A stretch of DNA of 64,000 bases, taken from JAHEEL01 sp963785245. Its GTDB lineage: Bacteria > Actinomycetota > Acidimicrobiia > Spongiisociales > UBA5794. The stretch covers positions 50,009-114,008 of the forward strand of contig CAWAUO010000002.1 of the NCBI GenBank assembly GCA_963785245.1, read 5' to 3'. The translations under genes were made by a program, and so were the position numbers. The notes beneath the pieces are model-generated. The model did not search any database. It was not told the DNA's origin and was given only the letters and a program-made list of their open reading frames with translations. Shown one piece after another: positions 52,164-61,412 of the stretch (position 1 is its first letter; each line of letters starts with the position of its first letter).

Positions 52164-54380
52164 TCAGATGCGATCGAGTGGATCGCGTCGGCGCGGGTGG
52201 CTGAATCGGAAGAGCTGCCACGACAGGGCCACAACGGCGACCAAACCGACGATGGCGGAGAGGGCGAATATGGTCGCGGCAAGGTCGGTGACCGGTGCAA
52301 GCGCGCTGCCTTCGAGTCCGCCGATCCCAGCGGCCAGCGCTGAACCGACGATCAGGCCAATGATGAGAATGCCGAGGGTGAGCATCATCGCGATCCCGCG
52401 CAAGGCGGCGACGTGCCGATCGAGATCGCTGGTATCGAGCTCGACTTTGAACCCACCACTCTTGAGATTGGTCAACCACTTGAGGATGCCGTCCTGCAAC
52501 GATGGCATCTGCTCCATAGCTTCTCGAACGGCGAAGCTCGCCTGCTTCATCACGGCGTCCTTGACCACATCCGCCGTAATCGCTTCCGGAACTTGCTGTT
52601 TCAGAGCATCGAACGAGCGCACCATGAACTCGGTGCCAGTCCAACTCGGCACGAGCGCACTGGTGATGGCTTCTGCCTGTGCCATCGCCTTCATCGCCAG
52701 CGTGAGTTGTGAATCGAATCGGTAGCCGCCCTGCTGCAAGATGCTGAGGCCGAGGGGCAACACCTTCCCCATGACGTCGACCTTCTGACCGGGAGGAGGA
52801 TCAAGGTACGGAGTCAGAGAGCGCTCGAAGTCCTGGTAGTAGCGGGCATCGTTGGTCTCTCGATACGGTGTTGACAGCGACTTCAGCGTCTGCGCGAGAC
52901 CACGTACGTCACCGTTGCGGACAGTGAGGAGCAGGCTCCCCAGCTTGATTCGCTGCTGGAACGTCAGCTCACCGACCATACCCGTGTCGAGCATCACCAT
53001 GTCGCCGTTGTCCAGATCGACAAAGACATTGCCGGGATGCGGATCGCCGTGGAAGAACCCGTCGATCATCAGCATCTTGACTGCGGCCTGCACCACTCGG
53101 TCTGCCAGCAGCTCCGGGTCGAGACCGGCCGCTCTGATGGCGGCTGCATCGGTCGACTTGACGCCGCGTATGAATTCGAGCGTGAGGACTCCGGAAGACG
53201 ACAGCTCGTAGAACACTTCGGGGACTCGTATGCCTTCGATGGGTGCGAGCACTTTGGTCAGCCGACGAGCGTTGTAGGCCTCGATCGTGTAGTCAAGTTC
53301 TCGCAGCAGCGTCGTACCGAATTCGAGCACCACACCTGCCAAATCCATGTCTTCGGCCCAGCGAGCCCGCCGCTCCAAGGCCTGAGACATGCGGGCCAGG
53401 ATGCGCACATCGGAACGCAACTGGGCATGAATACCCGGGCGTTGAATCTTCACCGCGACATCGCGACCGTCGTGCAACACGGCGCGATGAACCTGAGCGA
53501 GAGACGCCGCCGCGAGCGGAGTCGGATCGAACTCGGCGTACAGCTCCTCGGGCGGTGCCCCGAGCTCAGCGATCACGCGCTCGCGTGCCTGCTCATACGG
53601 GAACACCTCGACGTCGCTCTGCAGCAGTTCGAGCTCGACCTGCCATTCCACCGGCAGCGTCCGAGCCCGGCTCGAAATGATCTGACCGATCTTGACGTAC
53701 GTGGGCCCGAGGTCCTGGAGCAGGAGACGGAAACGAACCGGGGGCGTCACACGGACAAGCGGAACATCCGGCCGCCACAACCATGTCTGGAGACGACGCC
53801 TGAACCGTGCGATCGCTCCATCGCCGTCGAACAACGCATCGATGCCGTGAATCCGCAGCATCTGGCGAACCCGCAGGAGTCGAAGCCGCTCACCCGCCCG
53901 CGAACTGAATCGCAGAATGCCGAGTTCGGTCGGTTGCCGAAGGAGTCCACCCTGCCCGGCAACCACCGGAGGAGTGAGACCGAGGAAACCGGTCCCTAGC
54001 ACCCGCAACACACCAAGCAGCGTACCCCCCACGAGAACCTGCCACACGGTGCTCGAATGGAGAGGACCCGAAAAGAGGACCAGCAGGCCGAAGATGAGGA
54101 CGTCGACCAGCACCACCGCGAATCCGTAGGTCTGCACGACAAACGGCATCAGCAGAAGGTCAAGAGCCGGCCGGATGAACGCATTTAGCAGCCCGTAGAT
54201 GACGGCGACAATGGCTATCGACCCAATCGTCAATTCAAAGCCGCTCCGAATCCCGGGCATGACGGCGAGTACGAGCGAGACAAGCACGAAATCCATGACG
54301 AAACGGACGAGCACGACGCGGAAGTTCACCCGACGGTTGCGGCGATGCGATGACGGGATCGGTGTTGACACTTCAGCCAT
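52164..54380 (-). CDS. AarF/UbiB atypical kinase with N-terminal holin-like membrane domain
   Basis: 738 residues from ATG 54380 (AAGGGG upstream). About residues 18-125 form a four-helix Phage_holin_4_2-type domain (FVLVSLVLAVMPGIRS, AVIYGLLNAFIRPALDLLLM). An ABC1/UbiB kinase follows: LGPTYVKIGQIISSR (KxGQ), AAASLAQVHRAVL (A-rich loop), DVAVKIQRPG and HGDPHPGNVFVD. Two C-terminal helices close it (TLGILIIGLIVGSALAAGIG). UbiB kinases support isoprenoid-lipid metabolism. The holin-domain fusion is unusual. Confidence 0.88.
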   Translation of the reverse strand: MAEVSTPIPSSHRRNRRVNFRVVLVRFVMDFVLVSLVLAVMPGIRSGFELTIGSIAIVAVIYGLLNAFIRPALDLLLMPFVVQTYGFAVVLVDVLIFGLLVLFSGPLHSSTVWQVLVGGTLLGVLRVLGTGFLGLTPPVVAGQGGLLRQPTELGILRFSSRAGERLRLLRVRQMLRIHGIDALFDGDGAIARFRRRLQTWLWRPDVPLVRVTPPVRFRLLLQDLGPTYVKIGQIISSRARTLPVEWQVELELLQSDVEVFPYEQARERVIAELGAPPEELYAEFDPTPLAAASLAQVHRAVLHDGRDVAVKIQRPGIHAQLRSDVRILARMSQALERRARWAEDMDLAGVVLEFGTTLLRELDYTIEAYNARRLTKVLAPIEGIRVPEVFYELSSSGVLTLEFIRGVKSTDAAAIRAAGLDPELLADRVVQAAVKMLMIDGFFHGDPHPGNVFVDLDNGDMVMLDTGMVGELTFQQRIKLGSLLLTVRNGDVRGLAQTLKSLSTPYRETNDARYYQDFERSLTPYLDPPPGQKVDVMGKVLPLGLSILQQGGYRFDSQLTLAMKAMAQAEAITSALVPSWTGTEFMVRSFDALKQQVPEAITADVVKDAVMKQASFAVREAMEQMPSLQDGILKWLTNLKSGGFKVELDTSDLDRHVAALRGIAMMLTLGILIIGLIVGSALAAGIGGLEGSALAPVTDLAATIFALSAIVGLVAVVALSWQLFRFSHPRRRDPLDRI

Positions 54381-55638
54381 GGACAAAGCCCCTTTTCGGA
54401 TTCAGCGACAGCCGCAGAGTAGTCGCCGCCGATGAGCCCACTGCTGCCAGCCCCCCCCAAGCGAGCAGAGGGCGACCCGGCCCGCCACCGCATCGGCTAC
54501 GTCCCTGGAGAGACGCCGCGACCCGATCATCGCACCATGATTCAGCGATCACCTGAGATCGCCCCGATACGACGTCACCTCCCCAGTGAAGCCCACCGCT
54601 TGCCCATTGAGTCACACGCGTCCCAGTCGGGCTAGAGGCGGCAACCCACCATCTGGCTCGCGGGCCCCGACAACCGGCACCTCCTGACACCGACGCTCCC
54701 GCGCCGCCCGTCGGACTGGAGAGGCGCGGATCAACATGACGGTCTCGTTGAACGGGCAGCGACGAGAGTGACGGAACTGCGCTGCATCCACGTTCACGTC
54801 GCCGCATGACGGTGCCATCAACACTGGGCTCGTTCTACTCGATTCGGCCCAAGGTGATGGCCTGAAATGAGCGTCTCGGGTGACGATTCGATTGGGGATC
54901 GGGCTCGCCGTCCGCAGCGTGGGAATCTCCATCTTGGGAGCCCCCAGGCTTCACTCTGGGAGGCACACAAGCTCGCCGAGCGCAACGAGCAGGAAGAACG
55001 CGACTCTCGGTGAGTCTTGACCGAAGACGTGCGCGTCCGGGGAATCACTGCCGATGTCGGCGGCGCGGGGAGGTCGGTGCACGGAATCGCCGGTTGCCGG
55101 GGGGGCTCCGTGGGCCAGATCATGGGACGTCGCCCCTGGCCCGACCGGGACCGGGGTGACTCAATGGGTGAGCGGTAGGGCTCACCAGGAAGGCGGCGGA
55201 CTGGGCCGCGCGGATCAACTCGACGCTTTGTTGACCGGGCCGGGACGAGAGTGGCGGACCTGCGCTGCATCCACGTTCACGTCGCCACATGGCGGTGGCA
55301 TCAACGCTGGGCACGTTCTGCTCGATTCGGCTCAAGGTCACGGCCTGAAATGAGCGCATCGGGTGGCGATAGATCGGGGATCGTGCGCGCCGCCCGCGGC
55401 CTGGAAATTGTCATTCTTGGGCGTCCCCGGGCTTCACGCTGTGAGGCACTCAATCTCGCCGAGCGCAACGAGCATGAAGAACGCGACTTCGGTGAGTCCT
55501 GGCCGAAGACGTGCCCTTCCGATCGGATCGAACGAAGCCGGAGTCAAGTCGATTGCGCCACGCTCGAGTAAGAGCTCGTAGCCCACCCACAGGTGCCGCT
55601 GTGGGTGGGAGCAACCGGAGAGCGCACCGCCAATAGAC
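54381..55638. other. 1.26-kb non-coding region with diverged repeated segments
   Basis: No convincing gene. Segment 54780-55030 is repeated in direct orientation at 55245-55520 at roughly 80% identity by eye (shared CGGCCTGAAATGAGCG and CTCGCCGAGCGCAACGAGCA). A second segment, 54590-54640, recurs in inverted orientation near 55130-55185. The many open frames are GC-driven shadows. Confidence 0.55.
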
Positions 55639-55668
55639 GGTGGGAGGGGGACCAATGCCCCTCCCACC
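55639..55668 (-). terminator. Hairpin after DUF7144 copy 2
   Basis: Perfect 11-bp stem (55639-55649 with 55658-55668), 8-nt loop, 17 nt beyond the minus-strand stop at 55686. Its sequence is unrelated to the hairpin behind copy 1. Confidence 0.65.
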
Positions 55669-55684
55669 CCACCGTCACTTTGGC

Positions 55685-56135
55685 TCTAGACGTTGGTGTT
55701 GGTGATGTCGCGTCCATGCGCCGTGAGTGCCCAGATGACGAACACCGACACGGCGACATAGAGGATTGCCCAGATCGGGTACCACGGCAGCCACGCGAAC
55801 GCGATCAGCGCCCACAACACCGCGACAATCACGCCAACCGTCCGCGCCCACACCGCACCACTGAACAGGTAGAACCCCGCAACCAGAATCACAATACCCA
55901 GGATCAGATGGATCCAACCCCACGTCGAGACATCGAACTGGAAGATGTACTCCTCACCAACGACGTAGAACGTGTCGTTCGCGAGAGCGACGATGCCCGA
56001 GATGATCCACCAGACACCACCCATCACCATCATGATCCCGGCAAACGCCGTCCAACCAATCGCCCAACCACTCGGCTCATTGTCCATGATCCGTACTCCC
56101 GTCTCGTTGCTGCGCCCTGGGGGCACTTCCCATCA
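55685..56135. repeat. 451-bp direct repeat, copy 2
   Basis: Same unit as 48984-49434, same orientation, 6.7 kb apart. The ends are sharp on both sides. Confidence 0.92.
55686..56087 (-). CDS. DUF7144 membrane protein, copy 2
   Basis: 133 residues, identical in sequence to the protein at 48985-49386 (four helices, WGWIHLILGIVILVAG motif). The identical proteins mean recent duplication or gene conversion. Copy 2 is preceded by different upstream DNA beyond the 48-nt shared leader, so expression may differ. Confidence 0.88.
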   Translation of the reverse strand: MDNEPSGWAIGWTAFAGIMMVMGGVWWIISGIVALANDTFYVVGEEYIFQFDVSTWGWIHLILGIVILVAGFYLFSGAVWARTVGVIVAVLWALIAFAWLPWYPIWAILYVAVSVFVIWALTAHGRDITNTNV

Positions 56136-56266
56136 TGCTCAACCGATCCTACCGGCCGGCAGCATCACCCCCACAATCCCAAGCCGAGCACCGGACAGCC
56201 CACATCCGATGTGAGCGGGCGTGTCGGCCAGTCGTAGCGCAAGAGGTCGTTGTGCTTCGGGACGCG

Positions 56267-56313
56267 GGAAACCCCGCCTTCACCGTCGCGAGCGACGGGG
56301 TTGGCGGGGCTTC
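56267..56313 (-). terminator. Hairpin after DUF1269 paralogue 2
   Basis: Arms near 56267-56279 (GGGAAACCCCGCC) and 56302-56313 (GGCGGGGCTTCC) pair with one bulge, 43 nt past the minus-strand stop at 56356. Confidence 0.5.
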
Positions 56314-56355
56314 CGGTTCCGAAAGAGTCCTCCCGGGATGTCGAGTTGGGTTGGT

Positions 56356-56883
56356 CTAGGACTCGACGGCTTTGTCGACCTCGTCCTGGGACTTCGAGAC
56401 GGCCTTCTGCAGCTTGTCGTAGTCGTCGGCGTCGATCGCCTTGTTGATCCGCTTGTTTGAGTTCACCAGCGCAGCTTCGACCCGGTCGAGGTACTTGTTG
56501 TCAATCACGACGACCACGGCTGACGAGTTCGGCGGGAAGTACTCATCGAGTTCGACGCCGAGTTCCTTCTCTTCATGCTTCTTCGTCAAATGCCCCAAGA
56601 ACGCGCCGATACCGGCACCGATCGCCGTCGAGATCAACAGCGGCGGAGCGAACAGACCGACAACGAGGCCAAGACCTCCACCAATCACGGCGCCGGTCCC
56701 GGTCGTCCCGTCGCCCTTTGCGAGGACGTCAACGTCTCCGTTGGCGTCGCGGCTCATCACGACTGCGGCTTCGATCTTCAGATCGTCGCCCTCGGCGCTC
56801 TTCAGCGACTCGAAGTCCGCCTGTGCGGATGACTTGTCCGAGTACGCCGCAACGTACAGAACAAGATTGTCCCCTGATGACAT
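56356..56883 (-). CDS. DUF1269-like protein, paralogue 2
   Basis: 175 residues from ATG 56883 with GAGAAAGGACAC upstream. NLVLYVAAYSDKSSAQADFE, a Gly-rich hydrophobic middle (GGGLGLVVGLFAPPLLISTA, IGAGIGAFLGHLTKKHEEKE) and SSAVVVVIDNKYLDRVEAAL mirror the paralogue at 50753-51280, same length. Sequence divergence is far larger than between the DUF7144 copies, so this is an older duplication. Confidence 0.82.
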   Translation of the reverse strand: MSSGDNLVLYVAAYSDKSSAQADFESLKSAEGDDLKIEAAVVMSRDANGDVDVLAKGDGTTGTGAVIGGGLGLVVGLFAPPLLISTAIGAGIGAFLGHLTKKHEEKELGVELDEYFPPNSSAVVVVIDNKYLDRVEAALVNSNKRINKAIDADDYDKLQKAVSKSQDEVDKAVES

Positions 56884-57154
56884 ATGTGTGTCCTTTCTCT
56901 GACACGCGAATCTGGCACTCCGCCGATCAATTGATCCGAAGCGAAACGCCAACACTCGTAAGAGTAGGCGATGCGCCGCCTCGTCCAAAACCGACGCGGC
57001 CTCTCAGATCTCCGATCGGTTGCACTCCCTGGATCCACGAGAGCGGAACGATTGCACCTCCCACGGATCGGCACAAGCGGACGACATGCTCGACGGTGCG
57101 GCGACCGGTAGCATGGCGATCCAGAAGTCATCGTCGACGACCAGGAGGCACGGA

Positions 57155-57835
57155 ATGGACCGCGTGCCGGACGAATCTGGCGGAGACGCATCAGCCGCCG
57201 GGCCAGCGTCGACCAGCGACACGGCAGGTCTCTTCCACACGTCCGAGATCCGCTGGTTTGCTCACGGACCGCTCCCGCCGGAGGTTGCGGACTGGTTCAC
57301 CGGGGGTCGGACGGCGGGAAGCGTTGAGAGCCGAGTCGACACTTATCAGCTGTTCGGACTCAACGACATCGGCGTCAAGCGCCGCCGTCGTGAAACACTT
57401 GAAGTCAAGGTACGCCGCGGATTCGGTGCCTCGCTGAAGCTCGGGGATGGTCTCGAAGGTCGGATCGAGGAGTGGAGTAGATGGGAGCCCGGCGAGGACG
57501 GTGGGATCTGGCAATCGCCGGACAGAGGTTGGGTTGCTGTCCGCAAGGTCATCTACACCCGTAGCTTCATGCCGACCGATCGTGAAGTCATACTCCCTGC
57601 CGTTCACGCGAATCGCCTCTACCCAGGCTGCGACGTTGAGATTGGCGATGTCAACGCGGATGGGGACGCCACATGGACCCTGGCTCTCAAAGCGTTCGGT
57701 CCGACAGCAAGACGCCAGGACGCTCTGGTGTCTTCATGGCGCACGCTTCAAACCCACACGCCGCTACCCGAGGATCTTGGACTCACGTTCGAGCGCTCCT
57801 GTGGCTACCCCGAGTGGCTGCGACTCGTGACATGA
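57155..57835 (+). CDS. CYTH-like conserved hypothetical protein
   Basis: 226 residues from ATG 57155, chosen for AGGAGGCACGGA upstream. After a disordered start, FHTSEIRWFAHGPLPPEVADW, DTYQLFGLNDIGVKRRRRET and LEVKVRRGFGASL suggest a CYTH/triphosphate-tunnel-like beta barrel with paired K/R and E residues. I cannot name a substrate. A truncated copy of its first 34 codons lies at 59076. Confidence 0.65.
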   Translation: MDRVPDESGGDASAAGPASTSDTAGLFHTSEIRWFAHGPLPPEVADWFTGGRTAGSVESRVDTYQLFGLNDIGVKRRRRETLEVKVRRGFGASLKLGDGLEGRIEEWSRWEPGEDGGIWQSPDRGWVAVRKVIYTRSFMPTDREVILPAVHANRLYPGCDVEIGDVNADGDATWTLALKAFGPTARRQDALVSSWRTLQTHTPLPEDLGLTFERSCGYPEWLRLVT

Positions 57836-57893
57836 CCCGCAGCAGCGCAGACCGCTGACTGGAGCCTTCCGAGTCTGCCGGAGACCCGATTCT

Positions 57894-58500
57894 TTGGGAG
57901 GATGGGGTCTAGAGGGAAGCGACGGGTATTCACCGGAGGTCCGGGAGCGGGCTGTTCGGTCGGGGTTTGAGCATGAGGGCGCCTACCCGTCACAGTGGGC
58001 GGCGATATCGTCGATCGCTGCGACGTTCGGGTGTTCGGCGGAGACGCTTCGCAACTGGGTGCGTCAGTCTGACCGGGACCAGGGCCGCCGACCGGGGTTG
58101 ATCAGCGAGGAACGGGTCAGGCTCAAGGAACTCGAACGTGAGGTCAAGGAACTGCGTCGGGCCAACGAGATCCTTCGCAAGGCGTCAGCGTATTTCGCAG
58201 TGGCGGGGCTCGACCGCCGACCGCAGCGATGATCCGTTTCCTCGACGACCACCGGGATACGTATGGGGTCGAGCCGATCTGCAGGGTGCTGCCGATCGCC
58301 CTTCGACGTACTACGAACACATGACCCACCAGCGTGATCCTGATTCCCGTTCACAGCGGGCTCGTCGTGATGAGTGGCTGAGCAGGGAGATCCGCCGGAT
58401 GTTCGACGCCAACTATCGGGTGTATGGGGTCCACAAGGTGTGACGTCAGCTGAACCGCGAAGGCATCACCGTGGCCGCGGCGCGCAAACCTCTCTACTCG
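57894..58500 (+). pseudogene. IS3-family element remnant (OrfA plus broken OrfB)
   Basis: OrfA (57894-58232) is nearly complete: YSPEVRERAVRSGFEHEGAY, FGCSAETLRNWVRQSDRDQG and VKELRRANEILRKASAYFAV. OrfB starts MIRFLDDHRDTYGVEPICRV at 58230, shifts frame, reads STYYEHMTHQRDPDSRSQRA and VYGVHKV, meets a TGA at 58441, continues RQLNREGITVAAAR and then stops. The DDE core is gone, so the element is dead. Confidence 0.88.
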
Positions 58501-58566
58501 CGACCCCCACTATCCCGGCCGCTGCGACCACTATCTGCCACAGCCGACCTCTTCCTCCTTGTCCGG

Positions 58567-58770
58567 CTACTCAACCAAGTAGTCGTCCGGGCGCGCAATG
58601 AAGTAGATCAGCATCCCGATGATCGGTACGAACAGGATCAGCAGAAGCCACCCGAATTTCGCCAGACCACCGATATCGGATCGCGAGAAGATGTCGAACG
58701 CGGTGTACACCCACGCGATCATCATCGGAAGGAAAACGAACAGGATGACGAACCATTCCCAAAGCACCAT
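58567..58770 (-). CDS. PLDc_N-type small membrane protein
   Basis: 67 residues from ATG 58770. Two helices (EWFVILFVFLPMMIAWVYTA and FGWLLLILFVPIIGMLIYFI) with the W-x-L-L-I-x-x-x-P-x-x-G-x-x-x-Y pattern of the phospholipase D N-terminal (PLDc_N) domain. No PLD catalytic domain follows. Such stand-alone proteins are common envelope proteins in Actinomycetota. Confidence 0.8.
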   Translation of the reverse strand: MVLWEWFVILFVFLPMMIAWVYTAFDIFSRSDIGGLAKFGWLLLILFVPIIGMLIYFIARPDDYLVE

Positions 58771-59075
58771 GCGGTGACTCCCTTGTAGGTCGCGAATTCG
58801 CGATCGGATCGTTGATCGCCGGCGGTCAAGCGATAGGTTCGCTTGTGCTGGCAGCGTCAGTCTCACGTCCCCTGACGCCTGTGAGCGTAGGTGGTTCCCT
58901 CCGCTGCCACAAGACGATGTCGTTGCCGGCGAGCCGATCGGTCGTGCTTCATTGTCGGTGAGCGCTGGGTGTCGGCGCGCCCCACGCACGGATACGATCG
59001 GGCACCCTGCTCGGCGGTGTGATCAACCGGTCCAATGACAAGTCGAGAGCCCCTGAGGACGACGGGGAGAACCGG

Positions 59076-59178
59076 AATGGATCACACGCCGGGCCAATCT
59101 GGCGGAGACCGATCGGGAATCGGGCCAGCGGCAAGCAACAATGCAGTAGGGCTCTTTCACACTTCCGAGATCCGCTGA
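59076..59178 (+). pseudogene. Truncated duplicate of the CYTH-like gene start
   Basis: ATG 59076 reads MDHTPGQSGGDRSGIGPAAS then NNAVGLFHTSEIR and stops. The parent at 57155 reads MDRVPDESGGDASAAGPAST and TAGLFHTSEIRWF. Thirty or so codons plus part of the leader (GAACCGGAATGGA context) match, then an IS3 remnant begins. Confidence 0.82.
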
Positions 59179-59189
59179 GACCACCACAC

Positions 59190-59700
59190 GGGGGCGGTTG
59201 GAGCGTCTGAGGGTGTGGTCAAGGGCTTCGGGTAGACCTCTCCCTTGGCCCCTGAATCTCCCCGGGCTACGTGGAAGCTCCAGCTATTGGAGGATCGCGG
59301 CTGTTGCCACCGGCGTATCAACCGTTCGACCGCGGAGCGAGCGATCCGAATGCTCTCACGGTTGAGATGGACCCAGATCTTGTCAGTACCGTAGACGAAC
59401 AGGTTCTCATCAAGCACCCGCCCGATCTCGGCCCTGGCCTGGTCATCCCGCCGCGACCGTGGTGACGGCGGCCGGCAATCTCGGCAACGTGACAGCTGTT
59501 CAGGGGCGATCCCAACGCCGTGCCCACGAAAGAACCCCCACAGATCGGCTCGACCCCGAACCTCCCCCGGTGTTCATCAATGAAGGCCCCTACTACTAGG
59601 ACCGGCGGTCGAGCTCCGCACCGAACAAGGCCGAAGCCGCTCTCAGGATCTGGTCCGCCCTGCGAAGCTCCTTGTTCTCCTGCTCCGGATGACACATTCT
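59190..59700 (-). pseudogene. IS3-family element remnant (minus strand)
   Basis: In two frames: the end of OrfA (LRRADQILRAASALFGAELD), the start of OrfB (VVGAFIDEHRGRFGVEPICG) and, after a gap, ENLFVYGTDKIWVHLNRESI, RIARSAVERLIRRW. The downstream DDE core is missing. It differs from the IS3 copy at 57894 in orientation and sequence. Confidence 0.8.
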
Positions 59701-59870
59701 GAACCGTTCATCAGTCGTCAAACCGAGCCGTTCACCAAGATCGGTTCCCGCCCGCCGCCACCAACTCGAACGAGGGCGGCGCTACCAACTACGAGCCTGC
59801 CCACCCCGACGGTATGGCCCCTCCCAGACCTTTCCACCCAACCCACAAGCACCTTGGCATACGAGCGTCA

Positions 59871-60362
59871 CTACGTTCGGCCGCCGGCAAGGCCGTGGCA
59901 GTGTTTGTACTTCATTCCTGATCCGCACGGGCACCGCTCGTTGCGGCCCACCTTCGTCACCGCGTGATCTGGCGCTCCGGACATTCGCTGCGTACGGATC
60001 CGGTGCTCCCACGCGGCGAGGTGTGCCTCCTTGTCCCGCAGTCGTTCAGCGAGCGTATCAAGTTCCCGCTCCCGGGCATCAAGCCGCGATACCCGCTCCC
60101 CCACCTGGCGTGCGACCTGCTCGGCAAACACGTTACTCGCGTCGCCCTCGGCGCCAACGACGGTCTCGAGCTCGTGGGCAATGAGCCCCGCCACGCCCTC
60201 ACCCATCGAAACGCCAATCGCCACGCAATAGCGCCGCCACACAGACCACACCGCATCCGAGACCGGGACCTTCACCGCCTGGGATCCGCCAGTGTGAGCC
60301 AACTCGGCGAACACCCTCCGGTCGATCCTCGACAGGGTTCCTCGGTTCAGTGCCATCAGCAT
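59871..60362 (-). CDS. SEC-C motif protein with helical N-terminus
   Basis: 163 residues from ATG 60362. The N-terminal part (VKVPVSDAVWSVWRRYCVAI, GVSMGEGVAGLIAHELETVV) looks like a ribbon-helix-helix or small helical domain. A coiled coil follows (about 90-130, LDARERELDTLAERLRDKEA). A SEC-C zinc motif closes it (VGRNERCPCGSGMKYKHCHG, CxCx8CH). SEC-C tails recruit zinc or SecB-like partners. It may be an island regulator. Confidence 0.7.
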   Translation of the reverse strand: MLMALNRGTLSRIDRRVFAELAHTGGSQAVKVPVSDAVWSVWRRYCVAIGVSMGEGVAGLIAHELETVVGAEGDASNVFAEQVARQVGERVSRLDARERELDTLAERLRDKEAHLAAWEHRIRTQRMSGAPDHAVTKVGRNERCPCGSGMKYKHCHGLAGGRT

Positions 60363-61197
60363 GACCTCAATCGGTCAACCAGTTGACCGGCCGCAACTTG
60401 TTGCAGGTGCGTGTGTGATTTGACAGGGTTCGTGCGCGAACGCGGTGACAGCGTGGATGCGGCGTTCGCGAGGCCTGTTCTGCCGGCGGGGATGGTTCGA
60501 CGTGGCGGTTTTCGGTCGGATCCGGTTCATGGGACGGATTGTGGAGAATGACCCTTGGCACAGAGTTGGCGCAACATCCATTGCCGGACTCTCCACTGAG
60601 AATCCGGGTTCCTCGTAGTCGGCGAGATCTCCGTCGCTACGAATCCTGATGGCGTGCTCCATTGCGACGGAGTAGACACGACGACCCTGTCGCCAGAGTG
60701 TCAATAGCCCTGTCGACCGAGTCGCCGCAGGGTCGCCGGAACCCTGGAATCCGCTGCGCCGCAACGCTTCTCGCAGCATCACCGAACATTCGAAGGAAAT
60801 CTCCCGGATCCCCGCTCTGGGACCGTCTTGGCTCGCTGCCAAGGATTCGCCAACTCTGCGCCAAGGGTCAGATACGACGATCACACCCGCAAGGCCGGCG
60901 ACGTCGAGATGAAAGGCCTGTCATCAACCCTCCAACCCGCGACAGACCAACCGACCGCGACGAGATCGAACAGCATTTCGCTGCCCGGCCAGCCGCTTCG
61001 AACCCTCTCACCAGAGTGTCAGCAACCCTGTCAAGGACCCTGTCAGAAACCCTCCAACTGCAGGTCAGGCACAACGTCCGCGAACGCGAGCACCACCTCC
61101 CCGTCGGCGACACCCGAAAGAAGAGAACGTGGAAATGACACTCTGCTGAGAGGGTTGCTGACACTCTGGTGAGAGGGTCGACCCGCATGATCCGACC
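60363..61197. promoter_or_regulatory. Region of repeated 30-bp elements next to the integration module
   Basis: No supported gene in 835 nt. A 30-bp-scale element occurs at 60683-60715 and 61002-61034 (ACCCTSTCRCCAGAGTGTCA, then ACCCTGTC) and, inverted, at 61141-61179. A related copy lies at 61713-61745 beyond the xis ORF. The spacing and mixed orientation suit protein-binding sites (integrase arm sites or an Xis/regulator operator, inference). Confidence 0.5.
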
Positions 61198-61412
61198 ATG
61201 AACAACACAACGACCTTCTCCTCACCGCAGACGAACTCGCCGACTTCCTCGACGTCCCAATCAAGACCCTCTACGCATGGCGCTACCGAGGAGAAGGACC
61301 CATCGGGTTCCGAGTCGGCCGACACATCCGTTACCGGTGGGTCGACGTCGAGGCGTGGATTGAGGACCGTATCGCCCACACGTGTCACACCCGGGTGGCA
61401 CAATCGCCGTAG
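61198..61412 (+). CDS. Excisionase-like helix-turn-helix protein (start disrupted)
   Basis: The frame ending at TAG 61410-61412 reads NDLLLTADELADFLDVPIKT, then LYAWRYRGEGPIGFRVGRHI and RYRWVDVEAWIEDR, a textbook MerR-like HTH_17/excisionase domain of about 65 residues. It has no ATG in frame: a TGA precedes it at about 61191. The ATG at 61198 (MNNT) is one frame off, in an AAC-AAC-ACA-AC repeat where a one-base slip would join them. Xis would direct excision by the integrase 465 nt downstream. Confidence 0.7.

Noticed and set aside
54381..55684. Protein-coding genes among the many open frames here
   Set aside because: No ribosome site plus domain in any frame. The DNA-level repeats do not keep a reading frame between copies.
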